64,000 nt of DNA from Streptomyces sp. A2-16 (GTDB taxonomy: Bacteria; Actinomycetota; Actinomycetes; Streptomycetales; Streptomycetaceae), in the NCBI RefSeq assembly GCF_018128905.1, contig NZ_CP063808.1, positions 372,001-436,000 on the forward strand, in the 5' to 3' direction. The notes beneath the pieces are model-generated. The model did not search any database. It worked only from the letters and a program-made list of their open reading frames with translations, and was not told the DNA's origin. The position numbers and the translations under genes are program-made. This document shows positions 41,982-50,746 of the stretch, piece after piece. The first letter of the stretch is position 1, and every line of letters starts with the position of its first letter.

Positions 41982-44715
41982 GCAGTCGGGGGCGCGGGAG
42001 GAGGACAACGAGGCCCTCCCCACCACGCCGACCGACCCGGTCCACCGGGTGCCGAGCACAGAACGCCCCTCACCACCGGGCACGACCGAGCCGGGGCGGG
42101 CGCCGGGCGAACCCGTGGCTCTGCGTGGTCTTCCTTCCGTGGGTGATCCCGAACGCCGTTCCGCGATGCGTCCCGATGCCCGTGATCCCGACGGGAGTCT
42201 CCTCGAGGTCTTCCGGCGGCTGAGCAGTGGGCCGCGGGGGCTGAGCGAGGTGCGGGCCGCGGAGGGGCTGGTGCGGTTCGGGGAGAACGTGGTTCCGGAG
42301 GCCCGGGATCCCTCCTGGCCGCGCCGGTTCGCGCGGAGTCTGCGGGATCCGTTCACCGCGGTGCTGCTCTGCCTGGGACTGGTGTCGGCCGCCGTGTCCG
42401 CCTGGGGCACCGCCTCGGTGATCCTCCTGCTGGTCGTCGTGAGCTGCGTCCTGCGGGCCTCCGGCGAACACCGGGCCGACCGCTCCACGGCGGCACTGCG
42501 CCGCCTGGTGGCCACCACCGTCACGGTCCAGCGCCGGGCCGATGAGGACGCGCCCCCCGTCACCCGTGAGATCCCGGTCGAGGAGCTCGTCCCCGGCGAT
42601 GTCGTACGGCTCGGCCCGGGCGACCTGGTCCCCGCGGACGTACGACTGCTGCGCTCGACCGGACTCACCGTCCACCAGGCCGCGCTCACCGGGGAGTCCG
42701 CACCGGTGGAGAAGTCCGCGGACGGGGACCCGGGGGACGGCGGTGTCCTCCACGACCCCCGGCTCTGCTTCCAGGGCAGCAGCGTCGCCGCCGGCAGCGC
42801 CACCGCCGTGGTCACCGCGACCGGCGGCGACACCCGTTTCGCCGCCGCCCACCGCCGTACCGGAAAGCCCCCGGCGACCAGTTTCGAACGCTCCGTCCAG
42901 GGCGTCTCCTGGATCCTGATCCGCTTCGCGCTGCTGACCCCGCCCCTGGTGCTCATGGCCAACGCCGCCCTGCGCGGCCGCGGTCTGGAGACCCTGCCCT
43001 TCGCCGTCGCGGTGGCGGTCGGGCTGACCCCGGAGATGCTGCCGGTCCTCGTCACCACCTGCCTGGCCCGCGGCGCCGCCCTCCTCGCCCGTACCCACGG
43101 CGTCATCGTCCGCAGGCTCCCCGCCCTGCACGACATCGGCGCCATGGACGTCCTGTGCGTGGACAAGACCGGCACCCTCACCCAGGACCGCCCGGTCGTC
43201 CACCGCGCGCTGGACGCCGAGGGCCACGACGACCCCGAGGTACTGCGCTGGGCGGCGGCCGCCGCCTGGTGGTCGCTCCAGCTCGCCGACCTCCCGGCCC
43301 CCGACGCCCTCGACGAGGCGCTGCTCGCCGCCGCCGACGAGGACGCCCTCATGGCGTACGACGGCGTCACCGCCCTCCCCTTCGACCCGGCCCGCCGCCT
43401 GGCCACCGTGATCGTCCGCACCCCCGGCCGGCTGGGCACCCGGACCCTCATCACCAAGGGGGCCGCCGAGGCCGTACTGCCACGCTGTGCGCTGTCCGAC
43501 GAGGAGCGCTCCCGGCTGCGCGAGCTGGCGCAGGAGCAGGCCGCGGCCGGGCTGCGCGTCCTCGCCGTCGCCACCGCCGAACGCCCCGCCGGAACCCGGG
43601 CCGTCGAACGCGGCCTCACCTTCCGCGGCCTGGTCACGCTGCGGGACGACCTCGCTCCCACCGCCGCCGAGGCCCTGGCCCGGCTCGCCGCGCGGGGCGT
43701 CGGCGTCAAGGTCCTCACCGGCGACCACCCGGGCACCGCGGTCCGGGCCTGCCGTGATCTGGGGCTCCCGGTGGCAGGAGTCCTCACCGCCGACCGCCTC
43801 GACACCCTCACCGACCCCGAACTCACCGCACTGGCCCGCGACACCACCGTCTTCGCCCGCTGCACACCCGAGCACAAGACCCGCATCACCCGGGCCCTGC
43901 AGGCCGGCGGGCACACGGTCGGCGTCCTCGGCGACGGCGTCAACGACCTGCCCGCCCTGCGCACCGCCGACGTCGGCATCGCCCCGCGCGACGCGGCCGG
44001 AGTGACCAGGGAGAGCGCGGACCTCGTCCTCGCCGGCAAGGACCTCACCGCGATCGACCACGCGGTCGCCGCCGGCCGTCACGCGGGCGGCAACATCGCC
44101 TCGTATCTGCGCATCACGCTCTCCTCCAACCTCGGCAACGTGATCGCGATGCTCTCCGCGGGCCTGCTCCTGCCCTTCCTGCCGATGCTCCCGGCCCAGG
44201 TCCTCGTGCAGAACCTGTGCTTCGACGCGGCCCAGCTCGCCTTCGCCCACGACCGTCCGGCCCCGTCCGCGCTGCGCCGGCCGAGCGTCCTGGACCCCCG
44301 GGCGCTGCTCCGGTTCATCGTCGGGTTCGGTGCCCTGAACGCCGTGGCGGACCTGGCGACCTTCGGGGTTCTGGCCTTCGCGCTGCGGGGTCCGGGCGAC
44401 GACGAGGCACTGTTCCACTCGGGGTGGTTCACGGAGAACCTGCTGACGCAGGCCGTGGTGATGGTGCTGCTGTCGCCCGGCTCACTCGGCAGGGGCGGTC
44501 CGCGGCCGGGCCCGGTGACCTGGTCGGCCGCCGCACTGGCCGCCGTCGGTCTGCTCCTGCCCGCCTCACCGCCGGGCGCCGCGCTGGGACTGAGCCCGCT
44601 GCCCGGCGTGTACTACGGACTGCTCGCGGCCGTCCTGGCCCTGTACGCCGTGGGCCTGCTCGCGGCCCGGGCGCGTCACGAGCACCGCGGCACGGGCGCG
44701 CGATCCGCGGGCTGA
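41974..44715 (+). CDS. mgtA: P-type ATPase of the MgtA (magnesium) type
   Basis: The 913-residue pump (GTG 41974) has a 75-residue polar N-terminal extension, the actuator motif LTGESAPVEKS, the transmembrane LTPEMLPVLVTTCLARGA that marks the P3B/MgtA group, phosphorylation site CVDKTGTLTQD, VKVLTGDHPGTAVR and VLGDGVNDLPALR hinge. The later helix LVQNLCFDAAQLAF matches the MgtA NLLYD-Q segment. There is no heavy-metal-binding domain and no CPC, so magnesium import is likelier than heavy-metal export despite the ArsR partner. Confidence 0.88.
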   Translation: MSEQSGAREEDNEALPTTPTDPVHRVPSTERPSPPGTTEPGRAPGEPVALRGLPSVGDPERRSAMRPDARDPDGSLLEVFRRLSSGPRGLSEVRAAEGLVRFGENVVPEARDPSWPRRFARSLRDPFTAVLLCLGLVSAAVSAWGTASVILLLVVVSCVLRASGEHRADRSTAALRRLVATTVTVQRRADEDAPPVTREIPVEELVPGDVVRLGPGDLVPADVRLLRSTGLTVHQAALTGESAPVEKSADGDPGDGGVLHDPRLCFQGSSVAAGSATAVVTATGGDTRFAAAHRRTGKPPATSFERSVQGVSWILIRFALLTPPLVLMANAALRGRGLETLPFAVAVAVGLTPEMLPVLVTTCLARGAALLARTHGVIVRRLPALHDIGAMDVLCVDKTGTLTQDRPVVHRALDAEGHDDPEVLRWAAAAAWWSLQLADLPAPDALDEALLAAADEDALMAYDGVTALPFDPARRLATVIVRTPGRLGTRTLITKGAAEAVLPRCALSDEERSRLRELAQEQAAAGLRVLAVATAERPAGTRAVERGLTFRGLVTLRDDLAPTAAEALARLAARGVGVKVLTGDHPGTAVRACRDLGLPVAGVLTADRLDTLTDPELTALARDTTVFARCTPEHKTRITRALQAGGHTVGVLGDGVNDLPALRTADVGIAPRDAAGVTRESADLVLAGKDLTAIDHAVAAGRHAGGNIASYLRITLSSNLGNVIAMLSAGLLLPFLPMLPAQVLVQNLCFDAAQLAFAHDRPAPSALRRPSVLDPRALLRFIVGFGALNAVADLATFGVLAFALRGPGDDEALFHSGWFTENLLTQAVVMVLLSPGSLGRGGPRPGPVTWSAAALAAVGLLLPASPPGAALGLSPLPGVYYGLLAAVLALYAVGLLAARARHEHRGTGARSAG

Positions 44716-44719
44716 CGGG

Positions 44720-44968
44720 TCAGGGGCAGGCGATGTCGAACCCGTACCGCAGGGGTTCCTCCGTCACTCCGTGATCGAGCCGGTAGACGTAGACGCCGTC
44801 CACCCGCACCCCGGCGGGCGCGCCCTCGGCCCGGCACGGGTACGACACCTGCACGACCCGGGGCCGGTCGGCGACCTTGACCCGCATCCCGTCGGCGGGT
44901 CCGCCGTCCAGGACGGCGACTTCCCATCCGGTCACGTCGGCCGTCTCCACTGTCTCCGCTGCGTCCAC
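44720..44968 (-). CDS. Small conserved hypothetical protein
   Basis: The 82-residue protein starts at GTG 44968. No ribosome site is visible, but TAAACT (complement of 44975-44980) lies six bases upstream of the start, so the message may be leaderless. It is a beta-rich acidic protein (VTGWEVAVLDGGPADGMRVKV, YPCRAEGAPAGVRVDGVYVYRLDHG) with two Cys and no membrane segment. This type is widely found in streptomycetes as I recall; function unknown. It converges closely with the ATPase gene (4 bases). Confidence 0.65.
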   Translation of the reverse strand: MDAAETVETADVTGWEVAVLDGGPADGMRVKVADRPRVVQVSYPCRAEGAPAGVRVDGVYVYRLDHGVTEEPLRYGFDIACP

Positions 44969-45049
44969 GCGGACAGTTTAGAGGTCACGCAACCGTCCAG
45001 GGGAGCCGTCTCAGGACGGCGGGGGTGGGGATGCCGGGACGGCGACGAC

Positions 45050-45084
45050 GAGGCCCCCCGACTCGGAAAGCCGGGGGAGGCCTC
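45050..45084 (-). terminator. Hairpin terminator behind the EamA gene
   Basis: GAGGCCCCCCG (45050-45060) pairs with the CGGGGG-AGGCCTC segment at 45072-45084, with a two-base bulge. It lies 86 bases after the minus-strand EamA stop, in the 201-base space before the small hypothetical gene. Confidence 0.6.
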
Positions 45085-45169
45085 GTGGCCGATGGCGGTG
45101 GCGGGGCGGTGCGGACCGTGCCCTCGGGCAGGTCGTGGAGCGCCGACCGTGGCCGGGGTTCGCCGGAAG

Positions 45170-46189
45170 TCAGACCGCGTTCTCCAGGGCGCCGCGACGG
45201 GCGGTGGGCGGGGTGGCCGGGTCGGCGGCGGTGGTCGTGCTTTCGGCGGATGCCGGTCGGGCGTCCTGCGCCGCACCCTCGTCGGGCCGGGCCGCCGCCG
45301 CGGCCACCGCGTCCTTCCGGCGGGTCAGTCCGACGCCCACGAGGACCACGGCCATGCCCAGCACGACCCGGACGCTCAGGCTCTCGCCCAGGACAGCCGC
45401 GCCGAGGAGCACCGAGACCACGGGCAGCAGATAGCCGACCACGGCCGCGTTGGTGGCGCCCTCGTCGTTGATGATCCGGTAGGTGAGGTGGAAGGTGATC
45501 GCCGTGCAGAAGACGCTGAGGACCAGGGCCGCGACCACGACCGCCGGGCCGGGATCGATCGAGTCCAGACCGCCGACCGGCAGCGCCACGGCGGTCAGCC
45601 CGCTCGCGGCGACGAGCTGGGCGGCGGAGAGCGAGATGGTGGGGGTGCCCCTGCGCACCAGGGTGCGGCCCATGTAGGTGAACGCGACGGCGTAACTGGC
45701 GGCCGCGCCGAGAATGGCCAGCGCTCCCCAGCCGGTGGCCCCGGCCGACTGCCACGGGGCGAGGATGACGATCGTGCCGGCGAAGCCGAGCAGCAGCCCC
45801 GCCAGGCGGACCGGGCGCAGCCCGCGTTCCGAGCCGAGCGCCAGACCGAGGGCGATCGACCACAGCGGGGTCGTGGCGTTCAGGACCCCCGCGAGGCCGG
45901 AGTCGACGGTCTGCTGGCCCAGGCTGAACAGGGCGAAGGGCAGCGCGTTGCAGAAGAAGGCCGCGACGGCGATGTGCCGCCAGACGGTCAGGCCACGGGG
46001 CATGCGGCGGCCCGACACGTAGCAGGCGACGGTGAGGACGAGCGCGCCCAGCAGGCAGCGCACGAACGTGACCTGGAGCGGGGAGAGTCCGCGCAGCGCC
46101 AGTTCGATCCAGAGGAAGGTCGAGCCCCACAGCAGGGCGAGCACGGCCACCCGCACCCCGCCCCGCAGACTCCGTGTCCCAGCGTTCAC
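45170..46189 (-). CDS. EamA-family (DMT) transporter
   Basis: The 339-residue protein starts at GTG 46189 behind GGAGGAAG. Ten hydrophobic helices form two EamA repeats; the first begins VAVLALLWGSTFLWIELAL and RCLLGALVLTVACYV, the second after about residue 150 (ALAILGAAASYAVAFTYMGRTL). RIINDEGATNAAVVGYLLPVVSVLLGAAVLGE is the conserved end of the second repeat in outline. An Ala/Thr-rich tail of about 50 residues is cytosolic. It is divergent from a LysR gene, the usual pairing for a regulated amino-acid or drug exporter. Confidence 0.9.
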   Translation of the reverse strand: MNAGTRSLRGGVRVAVLALLWGSTFLWIELALRGLSPLQVTFVRCLLGALVLTVACYVSGRRMPRGLTVWRHIAVAAFFCNALPFALFSLGQQTVDSGLAGVLNATTPLWSIALGLALGSERGLRPVRLAGLLLGFAGTIVILAPWQSAGATGWGALAILGAAASYAVAFTYMGRTLVRRGTPTISLSAAQLVAASGLTAVALPVGGLDSIDPGPAVVVAALVLSVFCTAITFHLTYRIINDEGATNAAVVGYLLPVVSVLLGAAVLGESLSVRVVLGMAVVLVGVGLTRRKDAVAAAAARPDEGAAQDARPASAESTTTAADPATPPTARRGALENAV

Positions 46190-46326
46190 GATGCTTCCTC
46201 CATTCCGTCGACGTGCGGCCCGGTACGCGGTCCGGTGCGTCCCCTGCCTGTCCGTTCTTCGACGATGCCCCAGTCGAACTGTGAGGACAAGCAAATGGTT
46301 CTACCTAGTCTGTTAAGCTGTGCTAC

Positions 46327-47244
46327 ATGCTTGATGTGAGGCGCCTCCAGGTCCTGAGGGCGGTGGTCACCAGCGGAACGGTCACCGCGGCCGCGGCCCA
46401 CCTCGGCTACACACCGTCCGCCGTCAGCCAGCAGGTGGCGGCGCTGGAGAAGCAGGCAGGCACCGCGCTGCTCGAGCGGGTCGGGCGCGGGGTGCGGCCC
46501 ACCCCCGCCGGTCTGCTGCTCACCGAGCACGCGGCCCTGATCAGCTCGGCGGTCGCCCAGGCGGAGACCGCCCTCGCCGACCTCCGCGCCGGACGTATCG
46601 GCACGCTGTCGGTCCGTTACTTCGCCACGGCGGGCTCCACGCTGGTGGCCCCGGCCCTGGCCCGGCTCCGCGCGGAACACCCCGGCGTACGGGTCGACCT
46701 CGAACTCGCCGACCCGGAGGACCCGTTCCAGGAGGTCGTGCGCGGCCGGGCCGACCTGGCCGTGGTGGTCCAGGCGCGGGGCCGGGCGGCTGACGGCTTC
46801 CGTCTCGTGCACCTGCTCGACGATCCGTACGCCGCGGTCCTGCCGCTGGGGCATCCGCTCGCGGACCGGGAGGTCATCGACCTCAACGAGCTGTCCGGGG
46901 AACAGTGGGTCGGCAGCGAACCGCCCGGGCCCTGTCTGGAACCGGTGATCGACTCCTGTGCGGCGGCCGGCTTCAGTCCCGACTTCGTCATCCGCAGCGA
47001 GGACTACGCCACCGCGCAGGGCTTCGTCGCGGCCGGCCTCGGTGTCGGCCTGATGCCGAGGCTGGGACTGCGCAACCGGCACCCCGGTGTCGTCGTACGA
47101 CCGGTCCGCAATCCCGAGCCCGTCCGGGTCATCTCGGCGGTCGCCCGCGAGACCGCCCTCGACCAGCCCGCCCTGCGGGGCCTGTTGACGGCCCTGCGGG
47201 ACGCGGCCGCGACGGAACCGGCCGACGAACCCGCGGCACGGTGA
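46327..47244 (+). CDS. LysR-family regulator
   Basis: The 305-residue protein starts at ATG 46327. The HTH is LQVLRAVVTSGTVTAAAAHLGYTPSAVSQQVAALEKQAGTALLERVGRGVRPT in outline; the effector domain follows with VRVDLELADPEDPFQEVVRGRADLAVVV and GLGVGLMPRLGL. The 137 bases between it and the divergent EamA gene hold an AT-rich part (TTCTACCTAGTCTGTTAAGCTG) suited to LysR binding and promoters. It likely activates the transporter in response to its substrate. Confidence 0.92.
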   Translation: MLDVRRLQVLRAVVTSGTVTAAAAHLGYTPSAVSQQVAALEKQAGTALLERVGRGVRPTPAGLLLTEHAALISSAVAQAETALADLRAGRIGTLSVRYFATAGSTLVAPALARLRAEHPGVRVDLELADPEDPFQEVVRGRADLAVVVQARGRAADGFRLVHLLDDPYAAVLPLGHPLADREVIDLNELSGEQWVGSEPPGPCLEPVIDSCAAAGFSPDFVIRSEDYATAQGFVAAGLGVGLMPRLGLRNRHPGVVVRPVRNPEPVRVISAVARETALDQPALRGLLTALRDAAATEPADEPAAR

Positions 47245-47269
47245 CCGCGGGTCCAACGGCGAGGTGGCG

Positions 47270-47593
47270 GGCGGGGGCCGCCGAGTGGGTACGACGGCCA
47301 GGGGTCGCTGAGTGGGTACGGCGGCCGGGGACACGGGCGGGAGTCGCCGGGCGGGTACGACGGCCGGGGGCGCCGGGCTGGAGAGGATCCCCGGGCGCGT
47401 GCGCGCTGTCGGGGCGGTGACCCGTACCCGGTGGGGCGTGCGCGCTGTCGGGGTGCGGGCTCGAATCCGGCAGCGGGTGCGCGCTGTTGGGGTGCGGGCT
47501 CGAATCCGGCAGCGGGTGCGCGCGGTCGGGGTGCGGGTCCGAATCCTGCAGCGGGTGCGCGCTGTCGGGGTGGTGACCCGTACCCCGCGGGGC
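47270..47593. repeat. 39-bp tandem minisatellite and flanking repeats
   Basis: Five 39-base units (47399-47593) follow about 100 bases of looser GGGTACGACGGCC repeats (47270-47370). Three of the units contain GGGCTCGAATCC or a close variant. The length is a multiple of three, so frames stay open in both directions, but no start or ribosome site supports coding. The 412-base space between lysR and afsA thus holds repeats and no gene I can support. Confidence 0.8.
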
Positions 47594-47656
47594 CTGTCCG
47601 GCGCACGCACCGCCGCGAGTCGCCTGGTCCCGGTCGGGTGCCGGCGGTCGTGCGGG

Positions 47657-48607
47657 TCAGGCGGCGAGGTCGCGAGGGGCGGGCAGCGCGACGGGTGCGG
47701 CGGCCAGGGTGACCACGCTGGTGAAGATCTCCCGGTCGTGCTGCAGGGCGCTGACCCGGACCCGGTCGGGCTCCGTGAGGCGCTCGGCCCGGAGCAGGCA
47801 GGGGGCGTCCATCTCGGCGTACCGGACGAAGTCGGAGTCCATGCCCGTGACGGCCATCGGCCGCGGATGCGCGGTGGCCAGGGCCGCCTGGCGGGCGGCC
47901 TCCAGGAGCAGCATGCCGGGAGCGTGGTCCACCACATGGTCGAAGAGCACGGGGTGGGTGGTGTCGACCCTCAGCTGCCACTGGTCGGGACGGTCGGTCG
48001 CGGCGAGCACCACGTCCTCGAAGCGGTCGCGGCCGAAGGGCGTCAGACCGGCCGGCGGCGGCAGCGGCACCGCGCCCGCGGTGGCCGCCGTGGCGTCGGC
48101 GTACGCCCCGCGCAGCCGGTTGTAGACCGTGCGGTCCTGGATGGTGAAGCGCGAGTGCGCGGTGGCCAGGTGCCGTCCGGCCCGCTCGACCTCCACGGTC
48201 GCGGATATCGCGGAGGCGCGGTCGCGACGGTACGTCACGTCGTGGCAGTTGATGTGCAGCTCCAGCTCGGCCGGGCCGGCGTCGGTCTGCGCGGCCGCGG
48301 GGTCGAGCGTCCAGCTGAAGTCCTTCCACAGCAACTGGTGGCCGAACGGCACCCGGTAGGCGCCGTGGGACAGCAGTGGCAGCGTCTGGCGCACGGTCTC
48401 GCTGAGCAGCAGCGGGTCGTACAGGCCCAGGCGGCTGACGTAGAACCGGTGCGCGGCGGGCCAGGCGGCTCTCACCGTGAAGGTGTCGGCCCCGGTCCGC
48501 CGCCAGCTGCGCAGCAGCATTTCGTCCTGGTTCGTCTTGTGGGTGTAATCGGCGGATACCGTCTCAAAACGATTCTTGAGGCCGTGCTGGGCGAGGTCGA
48601 TGGTCAT
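47657..48607 (-). CDS. afsA: AfsA-family gamma-butyrolactone synthase
   Basis: The 316-residue protein starts at ATG 48607 behind AGGGGGGAA. It has the two AfsA hot-dog repeats: the first with DEMLLRSWRRTGADTFTVRAAWPAAHRFY and YRVPFGHQLLWKDF in outline, the second with QWQLRVDTTHPVLFDHVVDHAPGMLLLEAARQAAL. AfsA/ScbA enzymes join a beta-ketoacyl-ACP with dihydroxyacetone phosphate to start GBL hormone synthesis. It is divergent from a receptor-type TetR gene. Its promoter TAGACA-N18-TATTTT overlaps a candidate receptor operator. Confidence 0.95.
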   Translation of the reverse strand: MTIDLAQHGLKNRFETVSADYTHKTNQDEMLLRSWRRTGADTFTVRAAWPAAHRFYVSRLGLYDPLLLSETVRQTLPLLSHGAYRVPFGHQLLWKDFSWTLDPAAAQTDAGPAELELHINCHDVTYRRDRASAISATVEVERAGRHLATAHSRFTIQDRTVYNRLRGAYADATAATAGAVPLPPPAGLTPFGRDRFEDVVLAATDRPDQWQLRVDTTHPVLFDHVVDHAPGMLLLEAARQAALATAHPRPMAVTGMDSDFVRYAEMDAPCLLRAERLTEPDRVRVSALQHDREIFTSVVTLAAAPVALPAPRDLAA

Positions 48608-48696
48608 GGTGTTCCCCCCTGATGCGGTGACGTCCGAGTTGGGCACGCGCAGATGAGCGACAGCGCCGGCGGTGACAAGGCGGCGTCGACGTGAAT

Positions 48697-48726
48697 AAAA
48701 TAGAGGTCGTTCTTTTTGTTTGTCTA
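48697..48726 (-). promoter_or_regulatory. afsA promoter with embedded candidate GBL-receptor operator (copy 1)
   Basis: On the minus strand -35 TAGACA (48726-48721) and -10 TATTTT (48702-48697) are 18 bases apart. AAACAAA-N9-CTCTATTTT (48721-48697) covers the spacer and -10. The same element, in the same orientation to its gene, occurs at 60575-60599. The AT-rich island contrasts sharply with its surroundings and also lies in the tetR leader, so it could autoregulate tetR. Confidence 0.75.
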
Positions 48727-48747
48727 CAGGTACGAGGGAGTCTGCCG

Positions 48748-49404
48748 ATGGCACGACAACGGCAGGAGCGCGCAGAGCGAACCAGGGCCGCACTCATCCG
48801 CGCGGCCGCGGAGATGTTCGACCAGGTCGGGTACCACGGAGCGGGTCTCAACGCGATCCTGCGAGAGGCCGGGACCACAACCGGAGCCATGTACTTCCAC
48901 TTCAAGTCGAAGGAGGAACTGGCTCGTGCGGTCATCGTCGAACAGGCCGCCGAGCTGAAGTGGCCCACCGGGAAGAAGGGTCTGCAGCAGCTGATCGACG
49001 TGTGCCAGTACCTGGCCGTCGAGATGCGCTCCAACGTGCTGTTCCGGGCCGGCGTCCGGCTCGCCGTCGAGCAGAGCGAGGTGAACCTGCTCAACTACTC
49101 GATCTACGACTGGTGGGCCGAGCAGTTCGGCACCCACCTCGCCGAGGCGCGCGACCTGGGCCAGCTGCGCCCGGACGTCGACGAGGCCGCGTTCGCCCAG
49201 GTGATCGTCGCCTCGTACACCGGTACGCAGATCATGTCGCGGCTCTCCAGCGCCCGCGGCGACCTGCCCGAACGCATAGAGACCATGCTGCGCTGCCTGC
49301 TGCCGGCCCTCGCGCCGCCGGAGGTCATCGCCACGCTGGAGTTCCCCCGGCACGAGGACGAGCCCGGGACGCCGGACGACGACACGGAGGAGACCGCCCC
49401 ATGA
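48748..49404 (+). CDS. Gamma-butyrolactone receptor-type TetR repressor
   Basis: The 218-residue protein starts at ATG 48748 behind GAGGGAG. The N-terminal HTH (RTRAALIRAAAEMFDQVGYHGAGLNAILREAGTTTGAMYFHFKSKEELA in outline) is the ArpA/ScbR type, with MYFHF. The ligand domain keeps FRAGVRLAVEQSEV and the aromatic SIYDWWAEQF, where receptors carry the Trp that contacts the lactone. Divergence from afsA is the classical GBL switch. It overlaps the epimerase-like gene by four bases. Confidence 0.93.
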   Translation: MARQRQERAERTRAALIRAAAEMFDQVGYHGAGLNAILREAGTTTGAMYFHFKSKEELARAVIVEQAAELKWPTGKKGLQQLIDVCQYLAVEMRSNVLFRAGVRLAVEQSEVNLLNYSIYDWWAEQFGTHLAEARDLGQLRPDVDEAAFAQVIVASYTGTQIMSRLSSARGDLPERIETMLRCLLPALAPPEVIATLEFPRHEDEPGTPDDDTEETAP

Positions 49405-50399
49405 GACCGCTTCGGGTGCTGCTGACCGGTGCGACGGGATTCGTCGGCGGAGCGGTCCTCGACCGGCTGCTGCGCGAACGGGCGGACGGCGCCGCCCTGG
49501 AGGTGTGCGCCCTGGCCCGCGCCGTACCGGCAGATCGTCCGGAGCGGGCAGGCCACCCGGAGCACCGGGAGCGGGAGCACCCGGAGCGGGCGGGCGTGGA
49601 GTGGTGGCGCGCGGATCTCTCGGATCCCGCCTCGCTCGTCGGGGCGGCGAGCGGCGTGGACGTCCTCGTCCACCTCGCCGCCCGGGTGGTCGGCTCGGAC
49701 GAGGAGTGCGAACGGACCAACATCGGCGGCACCCGGGCCGTCGTCGAGGAGGCCCGGCGGGCGGGGGTGCGGCGCGTCGTGCACCTGTCCACGGCGGCGG
49801 TCTACGGCCCCGGCCCGCACCGGGGCATCCCCGTCGACGGGGTCACGCCCGCGCCCGTGTCCCCGGCCAGCCGCACCCGGCTCGCCGCCGAGCGGATCGC
49901 GCTCGACGCGGGCGCCCTCGTCCTGCGCCCCGGTCTCGTCCTCGGCGCCGGGGACCGCTGGGTCGTGCCCGGACTCCGCGAGCTGCTCCGGCGGGTACCG
50001 GCCCGCTGGGACGGCGGGCGCGGGCAGATCTCCGTCGTGGCCGTCGAGGACCTGGCCCGGCTGGTCACGGCCCTGGCCACCGCGCCGGAGGCCGTGCCCT
50101 CAGGGGTCCACCACGCCAGCCACCCGGTCCCGGTGCGCTGCGGCGACCTGATGACGAGGCTCGCGGGACTGGACGTGCTGCCACCGGTCACCGACGACCT
50201 GACCTGGGAAGAGTGCCTGGAGCGACTGCGGAAGGCGCCCGGCCGCATCAGCGAGCGCCAGTTCGCCCTGCTGGCCCGCGACCACTTCTACGAGAGCGAG
50301 GAGATCTGGCGACTCGCGGGATGCGCACCCGGCCCCGGCCCGCTGGAGCGGCTGGCCGACGCGGCGCCGTGGTACCGGGCCCACCTCGGGGCGGGCTGA
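49401..50399 (+). CDS. NAD-dependent epimerase/dehydratase-like protein with altered active site
   Basis: The 332-residue extended SDR has an intact dinucleotide motif (TGATGFVGG, residues 9-17), HLAARVVGSD and STAAVYG. The catalytic YxxxK is not present: the aligned segment SPASRTRLAAER has Ala156 for Tyr and Arg160 for Lys. Homologues beside afsA/receptor pairs reduce the butenolide intermediate in GBL synthesis; whether this one still reduces is uncertain. It is co-translated with the receptor gene and ends the operon, with a hairpin about 210 bases on. Confidence 0.85.
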   Translation: MRPLRVLLTGATGFVGGAVLDRLLRERADGAALEVCALARAVPADRPERAGHPEHREREHPERAGVEWWRADLSDPASLVGAASGVDVLVHLAARVVGSDEECERTNIGGTRAVVEEARRAGVRRVVHLSTAAVYGPGPHRGIPVDGVTPAPVSPASRTRLAAERIALDAGALVLRPGLVLGAGDRWVVPGLRELLRRVPARWDGGRGQISVVAVEDLARLVTALATAPEAVPSGVHHASHPVPVRCGDLMTRLAGLDVLPPVTDDLTWEECLERLRKAPGRISERQFALLARDHFYESEEIWRLAGCAPGPGPLERLADAAPWYRAHLGAG

Positions 50400-50530
50400 A
50401 CCGGCACCTTGCGGCGGGCTGAACGGACCTGCCGCCGTCATCGCGGGTGGGCCGCGGCTGCTCGGCGAAGTCCCTTGGGGATCGGGGCAGTTGTGTGGAA
50501 GCCGGGTGGAAGACGGGGAAGTGCCGTCCA

Positions 50531-50542
50531 ACTTGGCCAAGT
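50531..50542. promoter_or_regulatory. 12-bp palindrome upstream of second tetR
   Basis: ACTTGGCCAAGT is a perfect palindrome, lying 132 bases after the epimerase stop and 205 bases before the second TetR start. It is a possible operator for one of the two TetR proteins. Confidence 0.35.
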
Positions 50543-50612
50543 CGTCCCGGAGCGCGGCACGGCAGGTGTCCGCGCGGTGAACCGGCGGTACGTTCGCAGG
50601 ACCGGGGCCGGC

Positions 50613-50653
50613 GGCCTCCCGTCATCCACAGCGGCGCGAGCGGACGGGAGGCC
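50613..50653 (+). terminator. Hairpin terminator in the space before the second tetR
   Basis: GGCCTCCCGTC (50613-50623) and GACGGGAGGCC (50643-50653) pair perfectly over 11 bases with a 19-base loop. It lies in the 347-base gene-free stretch between the epimerase-like gene and the second receptor-like gene and may end the first operon. Confidence 0.6.
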
Positions 50654-50746
50654 CACGACGGGCCCCCTCCTCGGCCATCTGGCACGCAACCCGCCATCCC
50701 GCGGCCCGTGGAGTCAGTTCCCGTGATGAATACCGAGGTCAGGCCC

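Noticed and set aside
47455..47580. GGGCTCGAATCC segments resembling tRNA T-arms
   Set aside because: They repeat every 39 bases inside the minisatellite, and no acceptor, D or anticodon stem can be folded around them.
50450..50746. N-terminal extension of the second TetR gene
   Set aside because: Although open, the frame contains a terminator hairpin and low-complexity Arg/Gly/Pro residues, while receptor homology and ribosome sites begin at 50726-50747.
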